DNA of 64,000 nt from PUPG01 sp041686485 (GTDB lineage Bacteria; Bacteroidota; Bacteroidia; Bacteroidales; UBA7960), in assembly GCA_041686485.1 (NCBI GenBank), contig JAWLDT010000002.1, positions 24,272 through 88,271 on the forward strand, written 5' to 3'. This document shows positions 26,947 to 35,437 of this stretch, piece by piece. The stretch's first letter is position 1, and each line of letters begins with the position of its first letter. The position numbers and the translations under genes were made by a program. The notes under the pieces were generated by a model. The model was not told where the DNA came from. It did not search any database and worked only from the letters and a program-made list of their open reading frames with translations.

Positions 26947-27063
26947 CTATCCCTGACGTTGCTTAAATTTCGGGTTTTTCTTATTGATCACATACACTTT
27001 GCCCTTCCTGCGTATTACTTTACACTCAGAGCTCCTTTTTTTAATCGACGTCCTGACTTTCAT
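26947..27063 (-). CDS. rpmJ: Ribosomal protein L36 (small, zinc-free form)
   Basis: 38 residues, easily missed because of its size. The sequence starts MKVRTSIKKRSSECKVIRRK and ends NKKNPKFKQRQG, the standard L36 pattern. Only one of the usual zinc-ligand cysteines (C14) is present, so it is a C-minus form that cannot hold zinc. Its place between infA and rpsM is the usual one. ATG at 27061-27063, TAG at 26947-26949. Confidence 0.96.
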   Translation of the reverse strand: MKVRTSIKKRSSECKVIRRKGKVYVINKKNPKFKQRQG

Positions 27064-27096
27064 TTTATTGTAAATTAATTATATAGTTGCAAATCA

Positions 27097-27315
27097 TTAT
27101 TTGTACCTGAATGTGATACGCCCTTTGGTCAGGTCATAAGGCGACATTTCAACCTTGACCTTGTCGCCGGGAAGTATCTTGATATAATGCATGCGCATTT
27201 TCCCGGAAATATGGCCGGTAATCACATGTCCATTTTCCAGTTCTATACGGAACATGGCATTTCCAAGTGATTCAATAACCGTACCGTCTTGTTCTATTGA
27301 TGGTTGCTTTGCCAT
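27097..27315 (-). CDS. infA: Translation initiation factor IF-1
   Basis: 72 residues from ATG 27315, the exact family length; a TTG six bases earlier overlaps the map stop codon and is rejected. It blocks the A site during initiation. Single OB fold: MAKQPSIEQDGTVIESLGNA, then HISGKMRMHYIKILPGDKV and the C-terminal DLTKGRITFRYK. It follows map by two bases, so the two are translationally linked. Confidence 0.98.
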   Translation of the reverse strand: MAKQPSIEQDGTVIESLGNAMFRIELENGHVITGHISGKMRMHYIKILPGDKVKVEMSPYDLTKGRITFRYK

Positions 27316-27317
27316 AA

Positions 27318-28118
27318 TCAACGAATAATGACTGTGTTTTCTTTATTTGACTTTAACGCTTCTTCCAGGAATTCAAAACTAGAAAGCGGTTCAGCTTTAC
27401 CATTTATAACAGCTACCGTATGTTCATAATGCCCTGAGGGTTTTCGGTCTGCTGTTCTGATTGTCCAGCCATCCTTTTCCTGCACAACAAAACGCTGCCC
27501 CATATTGATCATGGGTTCAATGGCGACGACCAGACCTTCTTTAACAGGTGTTCCTGTTCCCCTCCTTCCATAATTCGGAAGTTCAGGTGGTTCATGAAGC
27601 TGTTTGCCAACCCCATGTCCGACAAGCTCTCTTACCACGGTATATCCAGCTTTTTCAGCATGATTTTGTATGCTGGCAGAAACATCGCCCAGGGTATTAC
27701 CAACGGCTGTCTTTTCTATACCACGCCATAAGCACTGCAGGGTTGTTTTCAGCAGGCGTTTTACCTCATTGCCGATTTCACCGATGGCATATGTATAAGC
27801 CGAGTCCCCATAGTAGCCGTTTTTCAGTACCCCACAATCCACCGACAGAATCATTCCCTCCTTTAATGGTTTATCATTGGCAAATCCATGAACCACAACC
27901 TCATTGGGCGACATGCACAGCGAAAATGGAAAGCCGTGATAACCCTTAAAAGCAGGTACAGCATCATGGTCACGAATATACGTTTCGGCCAGTTGATCCA
28001 GTTCCCTGGTCGTAACGCCGGGTCTGAGATGCTTAGCGACCTCGGCATGGGTTTTTGCAACAAGTAAAGAGCTTTCGCGTATTAATTCAATTTCATCACG
28101 GGTCTTATATTGAATCAT
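27318..28118 (-). CDS. map: Methionine aminopeptidase, type I
   Basis: 266 residues. Removes the initiator methionine from new proteins. The metal-binding residues are present in order: the Asp of ILSVDCGV, the Asp of GDSAYTYAIG, His in VGHGVG, Glu in AIEPMI, and a late Glu. The substrate His is in GYHGFPFSLCMSPNEVVVHG. It follows secY directly, without the adk gene that lies between them in many bacteria. Confidence 0.97.
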   Translation of the reverse strand: MIQYKTRDEIELIRESSLLVAKTHAEVAKHLRPGVTTRELDQLAETYIRDHDAVPAFKGYHGFPFSLCMSPNEVVVHGFANDKPLKEGMILSVDCGVLKNGYYGDSAYTYAIGEIGNEVKRLLKTTLQCLWRGIEKTAVGNTLGDVSASIQNHAEKAGYTVVRELVGHGVGKQLHEPPELPNYGRRGTGTPVKEGLVVAIEPMINMGQRFVVQEKDGWTIRTADRKPSGHYEHTVAVINGKAEPLSSFEFLEEALKSNKENTVIIR

Positions 28119-28131
28119 GGTTATCAGGTTT

Positions 28132-29490
28132 TTAGCCGGTCATGCCGATGGGCGAAGAGCGGCCTTTGATCCGACCCGTTTTGGTAAGTCCGTCATAATG
28201 ACGCATCAACAAATGACTTTCGATTTGCTGAAGGGTGTCTAACACAACCCCAACCATGATTAACAGTGACGTACCGCCAAAAAACTGTGCAAACTGTCCG
28301 GTGACACCTACCAGGCTGACCAAAGCAGGCATAATAGCTACAAAGGCCAGGAACAATGATCCCGGAAGGGTTATCCTGGACATCACATTATCAATAAATT
28401 CAGCCGTCTTTTTGCCGGGTTTCACACCGGGAATAAAACCGCCATTCTTTTTCATATCTTCTGCCATTTGATTTGGATTCACGGTAATGGCAGTATAAAA
28501 ATAGGTAAACAGTATAACAAGTACGGCAAACGTAAAGTTGTACCAGAAACCGGTAAAATCAGACATGGTGGCGGCAAAACCGCTCAGGGCATCCGAAAAC
28601 CCGGCGAGAGTAATTGGAATAAACATAATTGCCTGTGCAAAGATAATCGGCATAACACCTGCGGCATTTACTTTAAGGGGAATATACTGGCGGACACCTC
28701 CATACTGACGGTTTCCCACGACACGTTTGGCAAACTGCACCGGGATTCGCCGCTGTCCCTGAACAAGCATAATTACCAGGACCACGACACCCATCAGAAT
28801 AACAAGTTCCACCAGAAAGATAACCAAACCACCTCCGGCGGCCTCCATACGCGCGATAAATTCGGCAAAAAGTGCAAATGGCAGCTGGGCGATGATCCCG
28901 ATCATAATCAGCAGGGAAATACCGTTACCAATACCTCTTTCGGTGATACGTTCACCAAGCCACATAACAAACATTGTCCCGGAAATGAGGATGATCACGG
29001 AAGAGATCATAAAAAACATTGACGGGCTGGTAGCCCCGGGGTCAAAGGGGGAAATGGCCTGGGGTGGCAATTGGGAAACAAGATTTGCCAGATAGGCGGG
29101 GGCCTGGGCACCGGTAATAAATACTGTCAGGTACCTTGTAATCTGGTTGATCTTTTTACGTCCACTCTCTCCTTCTTTCTGCAAACGCTGGAAATAGGGA
29201 ACGGCAATACCGAGGAGCTGTATCACAATCGATGCACTGATATAGGGCATGATTCCGAGTGCAAAGATAGAAGCGTTAGAAAACGCACCACCGGAGAACA
29301 TATTCAGCAAACCGAGCAAACCCTCCTGGGTTTGTGCCTCTAATGCCTGAAGCTGTCCCGGATCAACACCCGGCAGGACCACATAAGAGCCCAGTCGATA
29401 AATCAGGATAATGCCCAGTGTATTCAGGATCCTTACACGAAGGTCCTCGATATTATAGATGTTAATTAAGGTTTGAATAAATCGTTTCAT
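28132..29490 (-). CDS. secY: SecY, protein-translocation channel
   Basis: 452 residues with ten predicted membrane helices. Forms the inner-membrane export channel with SecE and SecG. Signatures: LGSYVVLPGVDP near helix 1, the plug segment FSGGAFSNASIFALGIMPYI, and the cytoplasmic loop with FAKRVVGNRQYGG, which carries ribosome/SecA contacts. The C-terminal tail is short and basic (RIKGRSSPIGM). Nine bases after rplO. Confidence 0.97.
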   Translation of the reverse strand: MKRFIQTLINIYNIEDLRVRILNTLGIILIYRLGSYVVLPGVDPGQLQALEAQTQEGLLGLLNMFSGGAFSNASIFALGIMPYISASIVIQLLGIAVPYFQRLQKEGESGRKKINQITRYLTVFITGAQAPAYLANLVSQLPPQAISPFDPGATSPSMFFMISSVIILISGTMFVMWLGERITERGIGNGISLLIMIGIIAQLPFALFAEFIARMEAAGGGLVIFLVELVILMGVVVLVIMLVQGQRRIPVQFAKRVVGNRQYGGVRQYIPLKVNAAGVMPIIFAQAIMFIPITLAGFSDALSGFAATMSDFTGFWYNFTFAVLVILFTYFYTAITVNPNQMAEDMKKNGGFIPGVKPGKKTAEFIDNVMSRITLPGSLFLAFVAIMPALVSLVGVTGQFAQFFGGTSLLIMVGVVLDTLQQIESHLLMRHYDGLTKTGRIKGRSSPIGMTG

Positions 29491-29499
29491 TCCTGGCGT

Positions 29500-29946
29500 T
29501 TATATCCGGTTTACAGTTCCACCTTTACCTTCAATGGCTTCAACGGCTGTTTTTGAAAAGGCGTGGGCGGTTATATTAATTTTGGCATCAAGCTTGCCTT
29601 TTCCAAGAATCTTCACTTTATCATTTTTGGAGGCAAAGCCGTTTTGGATCATCGTTTCGGGGTCAATGGTGTCCACACCTTTCTCATCAACAAACTTTTG
29701 CAGTCTGTCAAGGTTTATACCCCGATATGCAACCCTGTTGCGATTTTTAAAACCAAACTTTGGGACCCGTCTTCCCAGGGGCATCTGTCCACCCTCAAAA
29801 CCAGCTCTACGGCTATAGCCTGAACGTGACTGTGCACCTTTGTGGCCGCGTGTAGCGGTACCACCGGCTCCAGATCCCTCACCACGGGCAATACGTTTAC
29901 GGCGTTTGACAGATCCTTTTGCAGGTTTTAGTCTACTTAAATCCAT
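29500..29946 (-). CDS. rplO: Ribosomal protein L15
   Basis: 148 residues. Late-assembly protein that threads an extended Gly/Arg-rich arm into 23S rRNA: KRIARGEGSGAGGTATRGHKG. The globular C-terminal half has KVKILGKGKLDAKINITAHAFSK. The order rpmD-rplO-secY is standard. Confidence 0.97.
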   Translation of the reverse strand: MDLSRLKPAKGSVKRRKRIARGEGSGAGGTATRGHKGAQSRSGYSRRAGFEGGQMPLGRRVPKFGFKNRNRVAYRGINLDRLQKFVDEKGVDTIDPETMIQNGFASKNDKVKILGKGKLDAKINITAHAFSKTAVEAIEGKGGTVNRI

Positions 29947-29984
29947 TGTCTATTACAAATTTAAAAATATTGAACAAAACGACA

Positions 29985-30170
29985 TCATTCATTCACTTCT
30001 TCAACGGAAACCAGATGCTTCACCTTCTCAATCATCCCGTCTATCTGAGGTGAGACGTTGAGATACACCGGCCGGTTCATCCGTTTTAAACCAAGTGCAT
30101 CCAGTGTTTTTTTCTGGCGTGCAGGGCGGCCGATTCTGCTTCTTGTCTGAACGATTTTATACTTTTTCAT
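29985..30170 (-). CDS. rpmD: Ribosomal protein L30
   Basis: 61 residues. Small ferredoxin-like-fold protein of the 50S subunit; VQTRSRIGRPARQKKTLDAL and LNVSPQIDGMIEKVKHLV are the family pattern. Starts 19 bases after rpsE. Confidence 0.96.
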   Translation of the reverse strand: MKKYKIVQTRSRIGRPARQKKTLDALGLKRMNRPVYLNVSPQIDGMIEKVKHLVSVEEVNE

Positions 30171-30189
30171 TTCCGGTTCTTTATAAAAA

Positions 30190-30708
30190 TTAGCCGTTAA
30201 ATACTTTATCGAGGTTTACACCGCGCTGTTGTGCAACGGCATGCGGGTCACGAAGCTTGGTAAGGGCATCAATGGTCGCTTTAACAACACTGTGCGGGTT
30301 GGCAGAGCCCTGTGATTTGGCCAGAACATCTGTTACACCAACACTTTCAAGCACCGCACGCATGGCGCCTCCGGCAATAACACCGGTACCGTGGGCCGCA
30401 GGTTTCAGCAGGACACGACCACCACTGTATTTCCCTTCCTGATAGTGGGGGATGGTACCTTTCAGGATCGGAACCTGGATCAGATGCTTTTTGGCATCAT
30501 CAATCCCTTTGCTGATGGCAGTAGTTACCTCTTTGGCTTTACCAAGACCGTAACCGACCACACCATTCTCATTGCCAACCACCACAATGGCGGAAAAGCT
30601 AAAGGTCCGACCTCCTTTGGTCACTTTGGTTACCCGTTGTATGCCGACCAACCTGTCTTTGAGTTCGATCTCGCTTGACTTTACCTTTTTAATGTTTACG
30701 TTTGCCAT
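30190..30708 (-). CDS. rpsE: Ribosomal protein S5
   Basis: 172 residues. Part of the mRNA entry site and of decoding accuracy. N-terminal double-stranded-RNA-binding fold with LVGIQRVTKVTKGGRTFSFS, and C-terminal domain VLLKPAAHGTGVIAGGAMRA. The spectinomycin-linked loop shows the ordinary KGGRTF sequence. Three bases after rplR. Confidence 0.98.
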   Translation of the reverse strand: MANVNIKKVKSSEIELKDRLVGIQRVTKVTKGGRTFSFSAIVVVGNENGVVGYGLGKAKEVTTAISKGIDDAKKHLIQVPILKGTIPHYQEGKYSGGRVLLKPAAHGTGVIAGGAMRAVLESVGVTDVLAKSQGSANPHSVVKATIDALTKLRDPHAVAQQRGVNLDKVFNG

Positions 30709-30711
30709 AAT

Positions 30712-31074
30712 TTAGAAATTTAAGCCTCCTTCCCGGGCTCCTTCTGCCAATGATTTAACTCTTCCGTGATACAGATAACCATTACGGTCGAACACGATAT
30801 TATTAATACCTGCTTCTTTTGCCCTTTCGGCAATCACCTTGCCAACTTCCCGGGCGACTTCCGTTTTGTTACCTTTCTTTTCCCCGGCTTCTTTTGTCAA
30901 TGAAGAAGTAGAAGCCAGCGTCCTGCCTTCATCATCATCGATCAGCTGGGCATAAATGGCTTTATTGCTTCTGAAAACGGAAAGCCTGGGCTTATCCTGG
31001 GTACCACGCACTCTTTTACGTACACGGTACTTTACCTTGGTTCTTCTGTCGAGTTTTTTTACTATTCTTGCCAT
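30712..31074 (-). CDS. rplR: Ribosomal protein L18
   Basis: 120 residues. Binds 5S rRNA in the central protuberance. Basic N-terminus KLDRRTKVKYRVRKRVRGT, then RLSVFRSNKAIYAQLIDDD and the C-terminal FDRNGYLYHGRVKSLAEGAR motif, all normal. Confidence 0.98.
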   Translation of the reverse strand: MARIVKKLDRRTKVKYRVRKRVRGTQDKPRLSVFRSNKAIYAQLIDDDEGRTLASTSSLTKEAGEKKGNKTEVAREVGKVIAERAKEAGINNIVFDRNGYLYHGRVKSLAEGAREGGLNF

Positions 31075-31103
31075 CCTGATAAAGGAATTTTATATGGTTA
31101 CGA

Positions 31104-31658
31104 TTACTTAGCAGCAGCTTTACCGGCTTTTCTGCGTATCTCTTCGCCTTTGAAGAGTACACCCTTGCCTTTGTAAGGCTCCGGTTTGCGCAATGAACGA
31201 ATCTTTGCCGCAACCTGGCCAAGTAACTGCTTATCTATTGATTCAAGTGTGATTGCAGGGTTCTTACCTCTTTGGGTGACCGTCTCTACCTTAATCTCTT
31301 CCGGTATTTCAAAAAAGACAGAATGGGAATAACCGAGCGCCAGTTCCAGTAGCTGCCCATTATGAGTGGCTTTGTAACCCACTCCCACAAGCTCCAGTTC
31401 AATCTTATATCCTTCGGAGACACCAATGACCATGTTTCTTAGCAGTGACCTGTACAGGCCATGCATGGCTTTATGTTGTTTGCTGTCTGAAGGCCGGTCA
31501 ACGTGCACCTCTTCCTCATTAATAATAACTTTTATGTCTTTATCAATGGGCTGGGTAAGCTCTCCTTTGGGACCTTTAACCGTAACAAGGTTCTCATCAG
31601 TGACGGATATGGACACTCCCTGAGGTATATTGATTGGATAACTTCCTATACGTGACAT
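31104..31658 (-). CDS. rplF: Ribosomal protein L6
   Basis: 184 residues from ATG 31658. The frame stays open for 49 more codons upstream, but that stretch overlaps rpsH and is not L6-like, so it is rejected. Two similar alpha-beta domains lie near the factor-binding site. N-terminus MSRIGSYPINIPQGVSIS, C-terminal signature RKPEPYKGKGVLFKGEEIRR, which contacts the sarcin-ricin region. Confidence 0.98.
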   Translation of the reverse strand: MSRIGSYPINIPQGVSISVTDENLVTVKGPKGELTQPIDKDIKVIINEEEVHVDRPSDSKQHKAMHGLYRSLLRNMVIGVSEGYKIELELVGVGYKATHNGQLLELALGYSHSVFFEIPEEIKVETVTQRGKNPAITLESIDKQLLGQVAAKIRSLRKPEPYKGKGVLFKGEEIRRKAGKAAAK

Positions 31659-31669
31659 ATTTCCTGTAT

Positions 31670-32068
31670 TTAGCTTACGTAACAAATAATTTCGCCGCCA
31701 ACATTCAGCTTGTGAGCTTCTTTGTCGGTTATAAGGCCATTGGAGGTTGAAATAATGGCTATTCCAAGACCATTTAACACCCGGGGGATCTCCTTGCTGT
31801 TGCAAAAGCGTCTCAGGCCGGGACGGCTTACCCGCTGAAGTTCATTAATCGCCGGAATCCTGGAGACCGGATGATATTTCAGCGCTATTTTGATGACCCC
31901 TGGTACTTTGTCATCTTCAAACTTATAATTGAGTATGTATCCTTTGTCAAAAAGAATTTTGGTAATCTCTTTTTTAAGATTGGATGCAGGGATCTCAACC
32001 ACCCGGTGATTGGCCTTGATGGCGTTCCTAATTCTTGTCAGATAATCTGCAATGGGATCGGTTATCAT
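31670..32068 (-). CDS. rpsH: Ribosomal protein S8
   Basis: 132 residues. Binds the central domain of 16S rRNA; in other bacteria it also represses the spc operon. Signatures: ITDPIADYLTRIRNAIKANH at the start and GLGIAIISTSNGLITDKEAH near the end. Eleven bases before rplF. Confidence 0.98.
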   Translation of the reverse strand: MITDPIADYLTRIRNAIKANHRVVEIPASNLKKEITKILFDKGYILNYKFEDDKVPGVIKIALKYHPVSRIPAINELQRVSRPGLRRFCNSKEIPRVLNGLGIAIISTSNGLITDKEAHKLNVGGEIICYVS

Positions 32069-32098
32069 CTTCTTTAAAACTTATTATTGTAAATAATC

Positions 32099-32368
32099 TT
32101 ACCAACTAGCCTTTGTAATACCCGGAATCAATCCGTTATTGGCCATTTCCCGGAAATTGATACGGGAAACACCAAACTGACGCATGTATCCTTTGGGTCT
32201 GCCGGTTAACTGGCAACGGTTGTGCAGCCGAACGGGAGAAGCATTCCGCGGAAGCTTTTGAAGGGCTTCCCAGTCACCTTTCGCTTTCAGCTCGGCTCTT
32301 TTTGCTGCATATTTTGCTACCAGCTTGGCGCGTTTCCGGTCTCTGGCTTTCATGGATTCTTTTGCCAT
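32099..32368 (-). CDS. rpsN: Ribosomal protein S14 (zinc-free form)
   Basis: 89 residues. Late protein of the 30S head. Its length and single cysteine (HNRCQLTGRPKGYMRQFG) mark the long C-minus form; the short zinc-binding form would have about 61 residues and four cysteines. Thirteen bases after rplE. Confidence 0.97.
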   Translation of the reverse strand: MAKESMKARDRKRAKLVAKYAAKRAELKAKGDWEALQKLPRNASPVRLHNRCQLTGRPKGYMRQFGVSRINFREMANNGLIPGITKASW

Positions 32369-32381
32369 GGCTATCGTCTAT

Positions 32382-32933
32382 TTACTGGTTCTTAAATGGG
32401 ATTCCAAATTCTTTTAGCAAGGTAAAGGCTTCTTTATCGGTATCGGCAGAGGTAACAAAGGTCAGGTCCATACCATTGATTTTGTTTACCTTGTCGATAT
32501 TGATCTCCGGAAAGATAATCTGCTCCGGGACACCAAACGTATAGTTACCCCGTCCGTCAAAGCCTTTTTCGCTGATACCTTTAAAGTCGCGTATTCTTGG
32601 CAGGGAAACAGCGATCAGCCTGTCAAGAAATTCATACATACGATTACCGCGCAGGGTAACACGGACACCGACAGGCATGCCTTTTCTCAGCTTAAAACTG
32701 GAGATGTCTTTCCTGGACTTTGTCGGCACAGCCTTTTGTCCGGCAATCAACGACATCTCTTCAAGCGCCGTATCAAGAATCTTCTTGTCGGTAATAGCCT
32801 CACCTACACCCTGATTAAGGCTTATCTTAACCAGTCTTGGCACCTGCATCCGGTTTTTATAACCAAACTCTTTCATCAATGCAGGAGCGATTTCGTTTTC
32901 GAACTTGTCTTTCAGTCTTGGTTTATAGCTCAT
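32382..32933 (-). CDS. rplE: Ribosomal protein L5
   Basis: 183 residues. Binds 5S rRNA and contacts P-site tRNA. Signature LVKISLNQGVGEAITDKK, then KLRKGMPVGVRVTLRGNRMYEF and the C-terminal GMDLTFVTSADTDKEAFTLL. Its start overlaps the rplX stop codon (TAATG), so the two are translationally coupled. Confidence 0.98.
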   Translation of the reverse strand: MSYKPRLKDKFENEIAPALMKEFGYKNRMQVPRLVKISLNQGVGEAITDKKILDTALEEMSLIAGQKAVPTKSRKDISSFKLRKGMPVGVRVTLRGNRMYEFLDRLIAVSLPRIRDFKGISEKGFDGRGNYTFGVPEQIIFPEINIDKVNKINGMDLTFVTSADTDKEAFTLLKEFGIPFKNQ

Positions 32934-33253
32934 TACTTAATTACCTCCCCTGTCTTTTTGGAATACCGTACGTATTTATTGTTCTCATCCAGTTTTCTTC
33001 CAATTCGTGTCGGATTACCTTTATCATCAACAACCATCAGGTTGGAGATATGGATACTGGATTCTTTTTTCAAAATACCACCCTGGGGATTCGTTGCGTT
33101 GGGTTTGGTATGTTTAGAAACCATATTAACACCTTCAACCAAAGCTCTTTGATTTTTCTGATCCACCATAAGCACCTTGCCTGTAGCGCCTTTTTCGTTG
33201 CCGGCAATCAGCTTAACGGTATCTCCCTTTTTTATCTGCGTCTTGGACTGCAT
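32933..33253 (-). CDS. rplX: Ribosomal protein L24
   Basis: 106 residues. Assembly initiator of the 50S subunit. The KOW motif is KKGDTVKLIAGNEKGATGKV, followed by GVNMVSKHTKPNATNPQGGI. Coupled to rplE by a one-base overlap. Confidence 0.98.
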   Translation of the reverse strand: MQSKTQIKKGDTVKLIAGNEKGATGKVLMVDQKNQRALVEGVNMVSKHTKPNATNPQGGILKKESSIHISNLMVVDDKGNPTRIGRKLDENNKYVRYSKKTGEVIK

Positions 33254-33266
33254 ATCAGTTATTTTT

Positions 33267-33635
33267 TTAAAGCACTTCAGGTGCCAAAGAAACGATTTTC
33301 ATAAATTGTTTTTCGCGCAACTCCCGGGCTACAGGACCAAATATTCGTGTCCCGCGCATCTCTTCCTGGCCGGTCAGGAGTACAACAGCATTATCATCAA
33401 AACGAATATAGCTGCCGTCATCACGTCTGATATCTTTTTTGGTACGTACGACCACTGCTGTGGATACTGTACCTTTTTTAATGTTGCCCGAGGGCAAGGC
33501 GTTCTTCACCGAAACAATGATTTTATCGCCAATACTGGCGTATCTGCGGCGGGTACCACCCAGGACCCTTATGCAAAGCACTTCTTTAGCGCCACTGTTA
33601 TCCGCTACCGAAAGTCTGGATTCCTGCTGTATCAT
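33267..33635 (-). CDS. rplN: Ribosomal protein L14
   Basis: 122 residues. Forms inter-subunit bridge B8 and binds near the factor site. Typical MIQQESRLSVADNSGAKEVL start and VVVRTKKDIRRDDGSYIRFD middle. Two bases after rpsQ. Confidence 0.98.
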   Translation of the reverse strand: MIQQESRLSVADNSGAKEVLCIRVLGGTRRRYASIGDKIIVSVKNALPSGNIKKGTVSTAVVVRTKKDIRRDDGSYIRFDDNAVVLLTGQEEMRGTRIFGPVARELREKQFMKIVSLAPEVL

Positions 33636-33637
33636 AA

Positions 33638-33895
33638 TTACTTCGCTCTTTCAAGAATTTCAACTAATCTCCAACATTTCCTCTTGCTCAAAGGCCTGGT
33701 TTCCATGATACGGACTGAATCGCCGATATTGGTATCATTATTCTCATCATGGGCCATAAAGCGGGATGTCTTCTTAACAAATTTTCCGTATTTGGGGTGA
33801 CGTATCCGTCTGAGGACTTCTACAACAATAGATTTGTCCATCCTGTTACTTACAACAAGACCTGTCCTTTCTTTTCTGGGTTTTCTGGTTTCCAT
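33638..33895 (-). CDS. rpsQ: Ribosomal protein S17
   Basis: 85 residues. OB-fold primary binder of the 5' domain of 16S rRNA. RTGLVVSNRMDKSIVVEVLR and GDSVRIMETRPLSKRKCWRL are the family signatures. Eight bases after rpmC. Confidence 0.97.
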   Translation of the reverse strand: METRKPRKERTGLVVSNRMDKSIVVEVLRRIRHPKYGKFVKKTSRFMAHDENNDTNIGDSVRIMETRPLSKRKCWRLVEILERAK

Positions 33896-33903
33896 CTCAA
33901 CAG

Positions 33904-34107
33904 TTACTTTTTATTTTCTTCCAATTCCCTTTTCCGTAGCTCTGTCAGGATGCGGGCAACGGTCCTGCGGTAGTCTCTGATTTTAAGCGGGTTTTCCAAC
34001 GGGGATACCGCATGGTTCATCTTCAACTTACGCAAGTGTTTGCGCTCTTCATCCAGACGTTCCTGGAGCTCACCGGTTGACGTTTCACGTATTACACTCT
34101 GCTTCAT
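33904..34107 (-). CDS. rpmC: Ribosomal protein L29
   Basis: 67 residues. Two-helix hairpin at the tunnel exit next to L23. ELQERLDEERKHLRKLKMNHA is the first helix and RDYRRTVARILTELRKRE the second. It follows the only long gap in the operon (156 bases), which carries a promoter-like box and a hairpin, so it may also be transcribed independently. Confidence 0.96.
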   Translation of the reverse strand: MKQSVIRETSTGELQERLDEERKHLRKLKMNHAVSPLENPLKIRDYRRTVARILTELRKRELEENKK

Positions 34108-34263
34108 CTTTACGCTAGTTTTAGTGTTTGTCAGCTATCCTGCCTTTTGCTTTTCTCCGGGCAGGTAGGGTAAAAAATCCAGACAGGTAACGGCTGCGTG
34201 TATGATTAATCCCCTGCAAAAAGGCTGCAAATTTACAAAAAAATTCACATTAAGCCTTCATTA
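34108..34263 (-). promoter_or_regulatory. Structured leader between rplP and rpmC
   Basis: On the minus strand it contains TAAATTTG (34235-34228, exact TAnnTTTG), then about 45 bases later a hairpin CTACCTGCC / GGCAGGaTAG (34135-34168, one bulge, 15-base loop). An AAGGCT / AGCCTT pair flanks the box and is followed by five T, which could act as a weak terminator for rplP. Together these suggest an internal promoter plus a leader structure before rpmC. Confidence 0.45.
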
Positions 34264-34683
34264 TTATTCAACATAATCTCTTCTTACAACAAATTTTGTT
34301 GTGATGGGCAATTTTTGGGCCCCAAGGCGCATGGCTTCCATCGCGGTTTCTCTCGGTACCCCATCCGCTTCAAACATGATGCGACCCGGGGTTACCCTGG
34401 CAACAAACAGTTCAGGAGCACCTTTACCTTTACCCATACGTACTTCTGCCGGTTTCTTGGTAATCGGTTTATCAGGAAAAATACGAATCCAAAGCTGGCC
34501 CTGCCGTTTCATGCGGCGTGTAATAGCCTGGCGGGCAGCCTCTATCTGACGCGATGTAATCCAGGTGGCACCCAAAGACTTCATACCAAATGAGCCAAAA
34601 GCCAATTCGGCACCACGCTTGGTGTTGCCTTTCATCCGGCCCTTCTGCATCTTCCTGAATTTGGTTTTCTTAGGCTGTAACAT
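34264..34683 (-). CDS. rplP: Ribosomal protein L16
   Basis: 139 residues. Organises the A-site tRNA region of the 50S subunit. Signatures KFRKMQKGRMKGNTKRG and KPAEVRMGKGKGAPELFVARV. The conserved Arg of the RMKRQGQLWIRIFPDKP stretch, hydroxylated in some bacteria, is present. Last gene before the 156-base gap. Confidence 0.98.
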   Translation of the reverse strand: MLQPKKTKFRKMQKGRMKGNTKRGAELAFGSFGMKSLGATWITSRQIEAARQAITRRMKRQGQLWIRIFPDKPITKKPAEVRMGKGKGAPELFVARVTPGRIMFEADGVPRETAMEAMRLGAQKLPITTKFVVRRDYVE

Positions 34684-34721
34684 TATTATTAAACGTTTTA
34701 TAAAGTTGACATCAACACTGT

Positions 34722-35426
34722 TTATTTCTTCTTCCGACGACCTGTACGACCACCCTGCTTAGTCTTTGCCGTTTCTTCAACGAAAGGCGTCAGTTCAGGT
34801 TTGCCATAAATCTCTCCTTTGCAGATCCAAACCTTTGTTCCGATACGACCATAGGTAGTATGTGCTTCCACATTAGCAAAATCGATGTCGGCGCGAAGTG
34901 TATGCAAAGGAATCCGGCCTTCCTTATAGGTTTCATTACGAGCCATTTCAGCTCCTCCAAGGCGACCACCAACTCTTACCTTTATCCCTTCTGCACCCAG
35001 ACGCATGGTTGATGATATAGCCGTCTTTACAGCACGACGGAAGGAAATCCTTCCTTCAATCTGCTTGGCTACATTCTGGGCAACCAAAAAGGCATCAAGC
35101 TCCGGACGCTTGATCTCACTAATATTGATCTGGATCTCCTTACCGGTAAGCTTCTTCAGCTCTTCCTTAAGTTTATCCACTTCCGCTCCACCTTTACCAA
35201 TAATAATACCGGGGCGGGCTGTATGGATATTAACTGTTACCAGCTTTAGGGTCCGTTCAATAAAAATTTTCGAAACACCTGCCTTGGAAAGGCGAACATA
35301 CAAATACTTACGGATCTTATCGTCTTCTACCAGCTTGGCAGCATACTTGTTGCCACCATACCAATTGGACTCCCATCCCCTGATAATACCAAGCCTAAGG
35401 CCGATTGGATTAGTCTTTTGTCCCAT
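34722..35426 (-). CDS. rpsC: Ribosomal protein S3
   Basis: 234 residues. Lines the mRNA entry tunnel and helps unwind mRNA. The N-terminal KH domain has GIIIGKGGAEVDKL; the C-terminal domain has ARNETYKEGRIPLHTLRADI. A Lys/Arg-rich tail (GGRTGRRKKK) ends the protein. Confidence 0.98.
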   Translation of the reverse strand: MGQKTNPIGLRLGIIRGWESNWYGGNKYAAKLVEDDKIRKYLYVRLSKAGVSKIFIERTLKLVTVNIHTARPGIIIGKGGAEVDKLKEELKKLTGKEIQINISEIKRPELDAFLVAQNVAKQIEGRISFRRAVKTAISSTMRLGAEGIKVRVGGRLGGAEMARNETYKEGRIPLHTLRADIDFANVEAHTTYGRIGTKVWICKGEIYGKPELTPFVEETAKTKQGGRTGRRKKK

Positions 35427-35437
35427 CTGAGCTATAT

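Noticed and set aside
31659..31805. Upstream extension of rplF
   Set aside because: The extra 49 codons overlap the end of rpsH and do not resemble L6, while ATG 31658 gives the standard N-terminus.
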